A DNA stretch of 64,000 nucleotides from Tupaia tana (lineage: Eukaryota; Chordata; Mammalia; Scandentia; Tupaiidae). Below the pieces are notes generated by a model. The model had not been told where the DNA came from and did not search any database. It was given only the letters and a program-made list of their open reading frames with translations. Position numbers and translations under genes: made by a program. Positions 12,084-23,600 of this stretch are shown here, piece by piece. Location of the stretch: the NCBI GenBank assembly GCA_026018925.1, contig JAKSZU010000276.1:1-64000 (forward strand). Reading direction: 5' to 3'. The first letter of the stretch is position 1. Each line of letters opens with the position of its first letter.

Positions 12084-14267
12084 GAGTAGAAAATCTTCAT
12101 TTCGCCTGTGCCCTGAAATATCTAGTTCCCAGTATCCATGTGGAATCTTCTCAGAGAATGGCTCAACTCTCCTGCCTGGGGAAAGGAGCAGAAGGGATTA
12201 TTAACAAAACAAAAGATGGAGCTGAGAGCCAGAGAGAAATTCTACCTTTAAAAAAATCGTAAAAAAAAAATTACAAAAAAATTGAAGAGACAGGAGCAGA
12301 GAGAGATAGAGTCCTCAGAGACACAGAGACAGGGAAAGAAGGCCAGAGGGGCTCCCTACCACACTAGCTTTGCTTGCTGGAGGCTGAATTGTGAGTAGAA
12401 AATCTTCATTTCGCCTGTGCCCTGAAATATCTAGTTCCCAGTATCCATGTGGAATCTTCTCAGAGAATGGCTCAACTCTCCTTCCTGGGAGAAAGGAGCA
12501 GAAGGGCTTATTAACAAAACAAAAGATGGAGCTGAGAGCCAGAGAGAAATTCTAACTTTAAAAAAATCGTAAAAAGGACAAATTACCAAAAAAAATGAGG
12601 AGACAGGAGCAGAGAGAGACAGAGACCTCAGAGACACAGAGACAGGGAGAGAAGGCCAGAGGTGCTCCCTACCACACTAGCTTTGCTTGCTGGAGGCTGA
12701 ATTATGAGTAGAAAATCTTCATTTCGCCTGTGCCCTGAAATATCTAGTTCCCAGTATCCATATGGAATCTTCTCAGAGAATGGCTCAACTCTCGTGCGTG
12801 GGACAAAGGAGCAGAAGGGCTTCTTAACAAAACAAAAGATGGAGCTGAGAGCCAGAGAGTAATTTTACCTTTAAAAACATCGTAAAAATGAAAAACTACC
12901 AAAAAAATGCGGAGACAGTAGCAGAGAGAGACAGAGACCTCAGAGACACAGATACAGGGATAGAAGGCAAGAGGGGTTCCCTACCACACTAGCATTGCTA
13001 GATGGAGGCTGAATTATGAGTAGAAAATCTTCATTTCGCCTGTGCCCTGAAATATCTAGTTCCCAGTATCCATGTGGAATCTTCTTAGAGAATGGCTCAA
13101 CTCTCCTGCCTGGGAGAAAGGAGCAGAAGGGCTTATTAACAAACAAAAGATGGAGCTGAGAGCCAGAGAGAAATTCTAGTTTTAAAAAAATCGTAAAAAG
13201 GCAAAATTACCAAAAAAAAATGAGGAGACAGGAGCAGAGAGAGACAGAGACCTCAGAGACACAGAGACAGGGATAGAAGGCCAGAGGGGCTCCCTACCAC
13301 ACTAGCTTTGCTTGCTGGAGGCTGAATTATGAGTAGAAAATCTTCATTTCGCCTGTGCCCTGAAATATCTAGTTCCCAGTATCCATGTGGAATCTTCTCA
13401 GAGAATGGCTCAACTCTCCTGCCTGGGAGAAAGGAGCAGAAGGGCTTATTAAAAAAACAAAAGATGGAGCTGAGAGGCAGAGAGAAATTCTACCTTTAAA
13501 AAAATCGTAAAAAGGAAAAATTACCAAAATAAATGAGGAGACAGGAGCAGAGAGAGACAGAGACCTCAGAGACACAGAGACAGGGATAGAAGGCCAGAGG
13601 GGCTCCCTACCACAATAGCTTTGCTTGCTGGAGGCTGAATTATGAGTAGAAAATCTTCATTTCGCCTGTGCCCTGAAATATCTAGTTCCCAGTATCCATG
13701 TGGAAACTTCTAAGAGAATGGCTCAACTCTCCTGCCTGGGAGAAGGAGCAGAAGGGCTTATTAACAAAACAAAAGATGGAGCTGAGAGCCAGAGAGAAAT
13801 TCTACCTTTAAAAAAATCGTAAAAGGAAAAATTACCAAAAAAAATGAGGACACAGAATCAGAGACAGACAGAGACCTCAGAGACACAGAGACAGGGATAG
13901 AAGGTCAGAGGGGCTCCCTACCACACTAGCTTTGCTTGCTGGAGGCTGAATTATGAGTAGAAAATCTTCATTTCGCCTGTGCCCTGAAATATCTAGTTCC
14001 CAGTATCCATGTGGAACCTTCTCAGAGACTGGCTCAACTCTCGTGCGTGGGAGAAAGTAGCAGAAGGGCTTATTAAAAAAACAAAAGATGGAGCTGAGAG
14101 CCAGAGAGAAATTCTAAATTTAAACAAATCGTAAAAAGGAAAAATTACCAAAAAAATTGAGGAGACAGGAGCACAGAGAGACAGAGACCTCAGAGACACA
14201 GAGACAGGGATAGAAGGCCAGAGGGGCTCCCTACCATACTAGCTTTGCTTGCTGGAGGCTGAATTAT
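12084..14267. repeat. 7-monomer (2184 bp) tandem duplication, copy B
   Basis: Monomer starts are 12122, 12431, 12744, 13056, 13369, 13682 and 13993. Comparing by eye with copy A, the only difference I noticed is CACAATAGC at 13613 against CACACTAGC at 11429, so this is among the youngest events in the window. Its right end lies at about 14249-14288, where the next monomer (14306) switches to the ATCCTTGAGG type. The last three monomers also belong to the left copy of the 10-monomer duplication. Confidence 0.92.
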
Positions 14268-16615
14268 GAGTAGAAAATCTTCATTTCTCCTGTGCCCTGA
14301 AATATCTAGTTCCCAGTATCCTTGAGGAATCTTCTAAGAGAATGGCTCAACTCTCCTGCCTGAGATAAAGGAGCAGAAGGGCTTATTAACAAAACAAAAG
14401 ATGGAGCAGAGAGCCAGAGAGAAATTCTACCGTTAAAAAAATCGTAAAAAGGAAAAATTACCAAAAAAATATGAGGAGACAGGAGCAGAGAGAGACAGAG
14501 ACCTCAGAGACACAGAGACAGGGATAGAAGGCCAGAGGGGCTCCCCAGCACAATAGCTTTGCTTGCTGGAGGCTGAATTATGAGTAGAAAATCTTCATTT
14601 CGCATGTGCCCTGAAATATCTAGTTCCCAGTATCCATGTGGAATCTTCTCAGAGAATGGCTCAACTCTCCTGCCTGGGAGAAAGGAGCAGAAGGGCTTAT
14701 TAACAAAACAAAAGATGGAGCTGAGAGCCAGAGAGAAATTCTACCTTTAAAAAAATCGTAAAAGGAAAAATTACCAAAAAAAAATGAGGACACAGGAGCA
14801 GAGTGAGACAGAGACCTCAGAGACACAGAGACAGGGATAGAAGGCCAGAGGGGCTCCCTATGACACTAGCTTTGCTTTCTGGAGGCTGAATTATGAGTAG
14901 AAAATCTTCATTTCGCCTGTGCCCTGAAATATCTAGTTCCCAGTATCCATGTGGAACCTTCTCAGAGAATGGCTCAACTCTCCTTCCTGGGAGAAAGGAG
15001 CAGAAGGGCTTATTAACAAACAAAAGATGGAGCTGAGAGCCAGAGAGAAATTCTAGTTTTAAAAAAATCGGAAAAAGGAAAAATTACCAAAAAAAATGAG
15101 GAGACAGGAGCAGAGAGAGACAGAGACCTCAGAGACACAGAGACAGGGATAGAAGGCCAGAGGGGCTCCCTACCACACTAGCTTTGCTTGCTGGAGGCTG
15201 AATTATGAGTAGAAAATCTTCATTTCGCCTGTGCCCTGAAATATCTAGTTCCCAGTATCCATGTGGAATCTTCTCAGAGAATGGCTCAACTCTCCTGCCT
15301 GGGAGAAAGGAGCAGAAGTGCTTATTAAAATAACAAAAGATGGAGCTGAGAGGCAGAGAGAAATTCTACCTTTAAAAAAATCGTAAAAAGGAAAAATTAC
15401 CAAAAAAAAATGAGGAGACAGGAGCAGAGAAAGACAGAGACCTCAGAGACACAGAGACAGGGATAGAAGGCCAGAGGGGCTCCCCAGCACAATAGCTTTG
15501 CTTGCTGGAGGGTGAATTATGAGTAGAAAATTTTCATTTCGCCTGTGGCCTGATATATCTAGTTCCCAGTATCCATGTGGAATCTTCTAAGAGAATGGCT
15601 CAACTCTCCTGCCTGGGAGAAAGGAGCAGAAGGGCTTATTAACAAAACAAAAGATGGAGCTGAGAGCCAGAGAGAAATTCTAGTTTTAAAAAAATCGTAA
15701 AAAGGAAAAATTACCAAAAATAAATGAGGAGACAGGAGCAGAGAGAGACAGAGACCTCAGAGACACAGAGACAGGGATAGAAGGCCAGAGGGGCTCCCAA
15801 CCACACTAGCTTTGCTTGCTGGAGGCTGAATTATGAGTAGAAAATCTTCATTTCGCCTCTGCCCTGAAATATCTAGTACCCAGTATCCATATGGATCCTT
15901 CTCAGAGAATGGCTCAACTCTCCTGATTGGGAAAAAGGAGCAAAAGGGCTTATTAACAAAACAAAAGATGGAGCTGAGAGCCAGAGAGAAATTCTACCTT
16001 TAAAAAAATCGTAAAAAGGAAAAATTACCAAAAAAAAATAAGGAGACCGGAGAAGAGAGAGACAGAGTCCTCAGAGACACAGAGACAGGGATAGAAGGCC
16101 AGAGGGGCTCCCAACCACACTAGCTTTGCTTGCTGGAGGCTGAATTATGAGTAGAAAATCTTCATTTCGCCTGTGCCCTGAAATATCTAGTTCCCAGTAT
16201 CCATATGGAATCTTCTCAGAGAATGGCTCAACACTCCTGCCTGGGCGAAAGGAGCAGAAGGGCTTATTAACAAACAAAAGATGGAGCTGAGAGCCAGAGA
16301 GAAATTCTAGTTTTAAAAAAATCGTAAAAAGGCAAAATTACCAAAAAAAAATGAGGAGACAGGGCAGAGAGAGACAGAGACCTCAGAGACACAGAGACAG
16401 GGATAGAAGGCCAGAGGGGCTCCATACCACACTAGCTTTGCTTGCTGGAGGCTGAATTATGAGTAGAAAATCTTCATTTCGCCTGTGCCCTGAAATATCT
16501 AGTTCCCAGTATCCATGTGGAATCTTCTCAGAGAATGGCTCCACTCTCCTGCCTGGGAGAAAGGAGCAGAAGGGCTTCTTAAAAAAACAAAAGATGGAGC
16601 TGAGAGGCAGAGAGA
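13485..16615. repeat. 10-monomer (3131 bp) tandem duplication, copy A
   Basis: Monomer starts inside are 13682, 13993, 14306, 14620, 14933, 15245, 15559, 15873, 16187 and the left part of 16499. They match copy B at 3130-3131 bp. Shared markers are GAGACTGGCTC, GCCTGAGATAAAGG, CCCCAGCACAATAGC, CTGGAGGGTGAATT near 15507 and TCGCCTCTGCCC near 15858. The internal break between copies lies inside the chimeric monomer 16499. Monomer 13682 has a 1-bp deletion (GAGAAGGAGC) that its partner 16812 lacks. Confidence 0.9.
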
Positions 16616-16811
16616 AATTCTACCTTTAAAAAAATCGTAAAAAGGAAAAATTACCAAAATAAATGAGGAGACAGGAGCAGAGAGAGACAGAGACCTCAGA
16701 GACACAGAGACAGGGATAGAAGGCCAGAGGGGCTCCCTACCACACTAGCTTTGCTTGCTGGAGGCTGAATTATGAGTAGAAAATCTTCATTTCGCCTGTG
16801 CCCTGAAATAT
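16499..16811. repeat. Chimeric junction monomer of the 10-monomer duplication
   Basis: The left part has GGCTCCACTC and GGGCTTCTTAAAAAAAC, as in monomers 9312 and 19631. The right part has ATTACCAAAATAAATGAGG, as in 11185 and 13369, instead of the AACTACC / AATGGGGAG expected for 19631. The switch lies between 16578 and 16652. This is the expected product of misaligned in-register recombination that duplicated ten monomers. Confidence 0.88.
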
Positions 16812-19746
16812 CTAGTTCCCAGTATCCATGTGGAAACTTCTAAGAGAATGGCTCAACTCTCCTGCCTGGGAGAAAGGAGCAGAAGGGCTTATTAACAAAA
16901 CAAAAGATGGAGCTGAGAGCCAGAGAGAAATTCTACCTTTAAAAAAATCGTAAAAGGAAAAATTACCAAAAAAAATGAGGACACAGAATCAGAGACAGAC
17001 AGAGACCTCAGAGACACAGAGACAGGGATAGAAGGTCAGAGGGGCTCCCTACCACACTAGCTTTGCTTGCTGGAGGCTGAATTATGAGTAGAAAATCTTC
17101 ATTTCGCCTGTGCCCTGAAATATCTAGTTCCCAGTATCCATGTGGAACCTTCTCAGAGACTGGCTCAACTCTCGTGCGTGGGAGAAAGTAGCAGAAGGGC
17201 TTATTAAAAAAACAAAAGATGGAGCTGAGAGCCAGAGAGAAATTCTAAATTTAAACAAATCGTAAAAAGGAAAAATTACCAAAAAAATTGAGGAGACAGG
17301 AGCACAGAGAGACAGAGACCTCAGAGACACAGAGACAGGGATAGAAGGCCAGAGGGGCTCCCTACCATACTAGCTTTGCTTGCTGGAGGCTGAATTATGA
17401 GTAGAAAATCTTCATTTCTCCTGTGCCCTGAAATATCTAGTTCCCAGTATCCTTGAGGAATCTTCTAAGAGAATGGCTCAACTCTCCTGCCTGAGATAAA
17501 GGAGCAGAAGGGCTTATTAACAAAACAAAAGATGGAGCAGAGAGCCAGAGAGAAATTCTACCGTTAAAAAAATCGTAAAAAGGAAAAATTACCAAAAAAA
17601 AATGAGGAGACAGGAGCAGAGAGAGACAGAGACCTCAGAGACACAGAGACAGGGATAGAAGGCCAGAGGGGCTCCCCAGCACAATAGCTTTGCTTGCTGG
17701 AGGCTGAATTATGAGTAGAAAATCTTCATTTCGCATGTGCCCTGAAATATCTAGTTCCCAGTATCCATGTGGAATCTTCTCAGAGAATGGCTCAACTCTC
17801 CTGCCTGGAAGAAAGGAGCAGAAGGGCTTATTAACAAAACAAAAGATGGAGCTGAGAGCCAGAGAGAAATTCTACCTTTAAAAAAATCGTAAAAGGAAAA
17901 ATTACCAAAAAAAAATGAGGACACAGGAGCAGAGTGAGACAGAGACCTCAGAGACACAGAGACAGGGATAGAAGGCCAGAGGGGCTCCCTATGACACTAG
18001 CTTTGCTTTCTGGAGGCTGAATTATGAGTAGAAAATCTTCATTTCGCCTGTGCCCTGAAATATCTAGTTCCCAGTATCCATGTGGAACCTTCTCAGAGAA
18101 TGGCTCAACTCTCCTTCCTGGGAGAAAGGAGCAGAAGGGCTTATTAACAAACAAAAGATGGAGCTGAGAGCCAGAGAGAAATTCTAGTTTTAAAAAAATC
18201 GGAAAAAGGAAAAATTACCAAAAAAAATGAGGAGACAGGAGCAGAGAGAGACAGAGACCTCAGAGACACAGAGACAGGGATAGAAGGCCAGAGGGGCTCC
18301 CTACCACACTAGCTTTGCTTGCTGGAGGCTGAATTATGAGTAGAAAATCTTCATTTCGCCTGTGCCCTGAAATATCTAGTTCCCAGTATCCATGTGGAAT
18401 CTTCTCAGAGAATGGCTCAACTCTCCTGCCTGGGAGAAAGGAGCAGAAGTGCTTATTAAAATAACAAAAGATGGAGCTGAGAGGCAGAGAGAAATTCTAC
18501 CTTTAAAAAAATCGTAAAAAGGAAAAATTACCAAAAAAAAATGAGGAGACAGGAGCAGAGAAAGACAGAGACCTCAGAGACACAGAGACAGGGATAGAAG
18601 GCCAGAGGGGCTCCCCAGCACAATAGCTTTGCTTGCTGGAGGGTGAATTATGAGTAGAAAATTTTCATTTCGCCTGTGGCCTGATATATCTAGTTCCCAG
18701 TATCCATGTGGAATCTTCTAAGAGAATGGCTCAACTCTCCTGCCTGGGAGAAAGGAGCAGAAGGGCTTATTAACAAAACAAAAGATGGAGCTGAGAGCCA
18801 GAGAGAAATTCTAGTTTTAAAAAAATCGTAAAAAGGAAAAATTACCAAAAATAAATGAGGAGACAGGAGCAGAGAGAGACAGAGACCTCAGAGACACAGA
18901 GACAGGGATAGAAGGCCAGAGGGGCTCCCAACCACACTAGCTTTGCTTGCTGGAGGCTGAATTATGAGTAGAAAATCTTCATTTCGCCTCTGCCCTGAAA
19001 TATCTAGTACCCAGTATCCATATGGATCCTTCTCAGAGAATGGCTCAACTCTCCTGATTGGGAAAAAGGAGCAAAAGGGCTTATTAACAAAACAAAAGAT
19101 GGAGCTGAGAGCCAGAGAGAAATTCTACCTTTAAAAAAATCGTAAAAAGGAAAAATTACCAAAAAAAAATAAGGAGACCGGAGAAGAGAGAGACAGAGTC
19201 CTCAGAGACACAGAGACAGGGATAGAAGGCCAGAGGGGCTCCCAACCACACTAGCTTTGCTTGCTGGAGGCTGAATTATGAGTAGAAAATCTTCATTTCG
19301 CCTGTGCCCTGAAATATCTAGTTCCCAGTATCCATATGGAATCTTCTCAGAGAATGGCTCAACACTCCTGCCTGGGCGAAAGGAGCAGAAGGGCTTATTA
19401 ACAAACAAAAGATGGAGCTGAGAGCCAGAGAGAAATTCTAGTTTTAAAAAAATCGTAAAAAGGCAAAATTACCAAAAAAAAATGAGGAGACAGGAGCAGA
19501 GAGAGACAGAGACCTCAGAGACACAGAGACAGGGATAGAAGGCCAGAGGGGCTCCATACCACACTAGCTTTGCTTGCTGGAGGCTGAATTATGAGTAGAA
19601 AATCTTCATTTCGCCTGTGCCCTGAAATATCTAGTTCCCAGTATCCATGTGGAATCTTCTCAGAGAATGGCTCCACTCTCCTGCCTGGGAGAAAGGAGCA
19701 GAAGGGCTTCTTAAAAAAACAAAAGATGGAGCTGAGAGGCAGAGAG
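16616..19746. repeat. 10-monomer (3131 bp) tandem duplication, copy B
   Basis: Monomer starts inside are the right part of 16499, then 16812, 17124, 17437, 17751, 18064, 18376, 18690, 19004 and 19318, and the left part of 19631. The order is identical to copy A with few substitutions (for example CTGGAAGAAAGG near 17814). The end corresponds to about 19709-19783 in monomer 19631, where sequence continues as the AACTACC / AATGGGGAG type that copy A lacks. Confidence 0.9.
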
Positions 19747-20878
19747 AAATTCTACCTTTAAAAAAATCGTAAAAAGGAAAAACTACCAAAAAAAAATGGG
19801 GAGACAGGAGCAGAGAGAGACAGAGACCTCAGAGACACAGAGACAGGGATAGAAGGCCAGAGGGGCTCCCTACCACACTAGCTTTGCTTGCTGGAGGCTG
19901 AATTATGAGTAGAAAATCTTCATTTCGCCTGTGCCCTGAAATATCTAGTTCCCAGTATCCATGTGGAAACTTCTCAGAGAATGGCTCAACTCTCCTGCCT
20001 GGGAGAAAGGAGCAGAAGGGCTTATTAACAAAACAAAAGATGGAGCTGAGAGCCAGAGAGAAATTCTACCTTTAAAAAAATCATAAAAAGTAAAAATTAC
20101 CGAAAAAAATGAAGAGACAGTAGCAGAGAGAGACAGAGACCTCAGAGACACAGAGTCAGCGATAGAAGGCCAGAGGGGCTCCCTACCACACTAGCTTTGC
20201 TGCTGGAGGCTGAATTATGAGTAGAAAATCTTCATTTCGCCTGTGCCCTGAAATATCTAGTTCCCAGTATCCATGTGGAATCTTCTCAGAGAATGGCTCA
20301 ACTCTCCTGCCTGGGGAAAGGAGCAGAAGGGATTATTAACAAAACAAAAGATGGAGCTGAGAGCCAGAGAGAAATTCTACCTTTAAAAAAATCGTAAAAA
20401 AAAAATTACAAAAAAATTGAAGAGACAGGAGCAGAGAGAGATAGAGTCCTCAGAGACACAGAGACAGGGAAAGAAGGCCAGAGGGGCTCCCTACCACACT
20501 AGCTTTGCTTGCTGGCGGCTGAATTGTGAGTAGAAAATCTTCATTTCGCCTGTGCCCTGAAATATCTAGTTCCCAGTATCCATGTGGAATCTTCTCAGAG
20601 AATGGCTCAACTCTCCTTCCTGGGAGAAAGGAGCAGAAGGGCTTATTAACAAAACAAAAGATGGAGCTGAGAGCCAGAGAGAAATTCTAACTTTAAAAAA
20701 ATCGTAAAAAGGACAAATTACCAAAAAAAATGAGGAGACAGGAGCAGAGAGAGACAGAGACCTCAGAGACACAGAGACAGGGAGAGAAGGCCAGAGGTGC
20801 TCCCTACCACACTAGCTTTGCTTGCTGGAGGCTGAATTATGAGTAGAAAATCTTCATTTCGCCTGTGCCCTGAAATAT
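19631..20878. repeat. Recurring four-monomer cassette, occurrence 2
   Basis: Monomers 19631, 19945, 20257 and 20566 match occurrence 1 at 10,319 bp. Local variants include CAGAGTCAGCG near 20153 and TGGCGGCTG near 20514; the latter is also found in occurrences 3-7. Confidence 0.87.
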
Positions 20879-21117
20879 CTAGTTCCCAGTATCCATGTGG
20901 AATCTTCTCAGAGAATGGCTCAACTCTCCTGCCTGGGAGAAAGGAGCAGAAGGGTTTATTAACAAAACAAAAGATGGAGCTGAGAGCCAGAGAGAAATTC
21001 TTCCTTTAAAAAAATCGTAAAAAGGAAAAATTACCAAAAAAAAATGAGGAGACAGGAGCAGAGAGAGACAGAGACCTCAGAGACACAGAGACAGGCATAG
21101 AAGGCCAGAGGGGCTAC
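19747..21117. repeat. Linking monomers between duplications
   Basis: Monomer starts are 19945, 20257, 20566 and 20879. The first three complete a four-monomer cassette that recurs seven times in the window. Monomer 20879 carries AGGGTTTATTAAC and the GCTACCTACCAACTAGC ending, a type also seen at 31829, 34328, 41827, 47128 and 58374. Nothing other than satellite is present. Confidence 0.85.
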
Positions 21118-23600
21118 CTACCAACTAGCTTTGCTTGCTGGAGGCTGAATTACGAGTAGAAAATCTTCATTTCGCCTGTGCCCTAAAATATCTAGTTCCC
21201 AGTATCCCTGTGGAATCTTCTCAGAGAATGGCTCAACTCTCCTGCCTGGGAGAAAGGAGCAGAAGGGCTTATTAACAAAACAAAAGATGGAGCTGAGAGC
21301 CAGAGAGAAATTCTACATTTAAAAAATCGTAAAAAGGAAAAATTACCAAAAAAATGAAGAGACAGGAGCAGAGAGAGACAGAGGCCTCAGAGGCACAGAG
21401 ACAGCGATAGAAGGCCAGAGGGGCTCCCTACCACTCTAGCTTTGCTTGCTGGAGGCTGAATTATGAGTAGAAAATCTTCATTTCGCCTGTGCCCTGAAAT
21501 ATCTAGTTCCCAGTATCCATGTGGAATCTTCTCAGAGAATGGCTCAACTCTCCTGCCTGGGAGAAAGGAGCAGAAGGGCTTATTAACAAAACAAAGATGG
21601 AGCTGAGAGCCAGAGAGAAATTCTGCCTTTAAAAAAATCATAAAAATGAAAAATTACCAAAAAAAAAATGAGGAGACAGGAGCAGAGAGAGACAGAGACC
21701 TCAGAGACACAGAGACAGGGATAGAAGGACAGAGGGGCTCCCTACCACACTAGCTTTGCTTGCTGGAGGCTGAATTATAAGTAGAAAATCTTCATTTCGC
21801 CTGTGCCCTGAAATATCTAGTACCCAGTATCCATATGGAATCTTCTCAGAGAATGGCTCAACTCTCGTGCGTGGGACAAAGGAGCAGAAGGGCTTCTTAA
21901 CAAAACAAAAGATGGAGCTGAGAGCCAGAGAGTAATTTTACCTTTAAAAACATCGTAAAAATGAAAAACTACCAAAAAAAATGAGGAGACAGGAGCAGAG
22001 AGAGACAGAGACCTCAGAGACACAGATACAGGGATAGAAGGCAAGAGGGGTTCCCTACCACACTAGCATTGCTAGATGGAGGCTGAATTATGAGTAGAAA
22101 ATCTTCATTTCGCCTGTGCCCTGAAATATCTAGTTCCCAGTATCCATGTGGAATCTTCTTAGAGAATGGCTCAACTCTCCTGCCTGGGAGAAAGGAGCAG
22201 AAGGGCTTATTAACAAAACAAAAGATGGAGCTGAGAGCCAGAGAGAAATTCTAGTTTTAAAAAAATCGTAAAAAGGCAAAATTACCAAAAAAAAATGAGG
22301 AGACAGGAGCAGAGAGAGACAGAGACCTCAGAGACACAGAGACAGGGATAGAAGGCCAGAGGGGCTCCCTACCACACTAGCTTTGCTTGCTGGAGGCTGA
22401 ATTATGAGTAGAAAATCTTCATTTCGCCTGTGCCCTGAAATATCTAGTTCCCAGTATCCATGTGGAATCTTCTCAGAGAATGGCTCAACTCTCCTGCCTG
22501 GGAGAAAGGAGCAGAAGGGCTTATTAAAAAAACAAAAGATGGAGCTGAGAGGCAGAGAGAAATTCTACCTTTAAAAAAATCGTAAAAAGGAAAAATTACC
22601 AAAATAAATGAGGAGACAGGAGCAGAGAGAGACAGAGACCTCAGAGACACAGAGACAGGGATAGAAGGCCAGAGGGGCTCCCTACCACACTAGCTTTGCT
22701 TGCTGGAGGCTGAATTATGAGTAGAAAATCTTCATTTCGCCTGTGCCCTGAAATATCTAGTTCCCAGTATCCATGTGGAAACTTCTCAGAGAATGGCTCA
22801 ACTCTCCTGCCTGGGAGAAAGGAGCAGAAGGGCTTATTAACAAAACAAAAGATGGAGCTGAGAGCCAGAGAGAAATTCTACCTTTAAAAAAATCGTAAAA
22901 GGAAAAATTACCAAAAAAAATGAGGACACAGAATCAGAGACAGACAGAGACCTCAGAGACACAGAGACAGGGATAGAAGGTCAGAGGGGCTCCCTACCAC
23001 ACTAGCTTTGCTTGCTGGAGGCTGAATTATGAGTAGAAAATCTTCATTTCGCCTGTGCCCTGAAATATCTAGTTCCCAGTATCCATGTGGAACCTTCTCA
23101 GAGAATGGCTCAACTCTCGTGCGTGGGAGAAAGGAGCAGAAGGGCTTATTAAAAAAACAAAAGATGGAGCTGAGAGCCAGAGAGAAATTCTAAATTTAAA
23201 AAAATCGTAAAAAGGAAAAATTACCAAAAAAATTGAGGAGACAGGAGCACAGAGAGACAGAGACCTCAGAGACACAGAGACAGGGATAGAAGGCCAGAGG
23301 GGCTCCCTACCATACTAGCTTTGCTTGCTGGAGGCTGAATTATGAGTAGAAAATCTTCATTTCTCCTGTGCCCTGAAATATCTAGTTCCCAGTATCCTTG
23401 AGGAATCTTCTAAGAGAATGGCTCAACTCTCCTGCCTGAGATAAAGGAGCAGAAGGGCTTATTAACAAAACAAAAGATGGAGCAGAGAGCCAGAGAGAAA
23501 TTCTACCGTTAAAAAAATCGTAAAAAGGAAAAATTACCAAAAAAAAAATGAGGAGACAGGAGCAGAGAGAGACAGAGACCTCAGAGACACAGAGACAGGG
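21118..23600. repeat. 15-monomer-offset duplication, left copy (eight monomers)
   Basis: Monomer starts are 21192, 21503, 21817, 22130, 22444, 22757, 23069 and 23382, matching 25885-28073 at 4691-4694 bp. Shared markers are GAATTACGAG before 21192, ATCCCTGTGG, CAGAGGCACAGAGACAGCG, ACAAAGATGG near 21595, TAGTACCCAG with ATCCATATGG (21817), CTCGTGCGTGGGAC and the AGCATTGCTAGATGG segment. Collinearity ends near 23600 because the right copy continues into a monomer type (28387) missing here. Confidence 0.87.
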
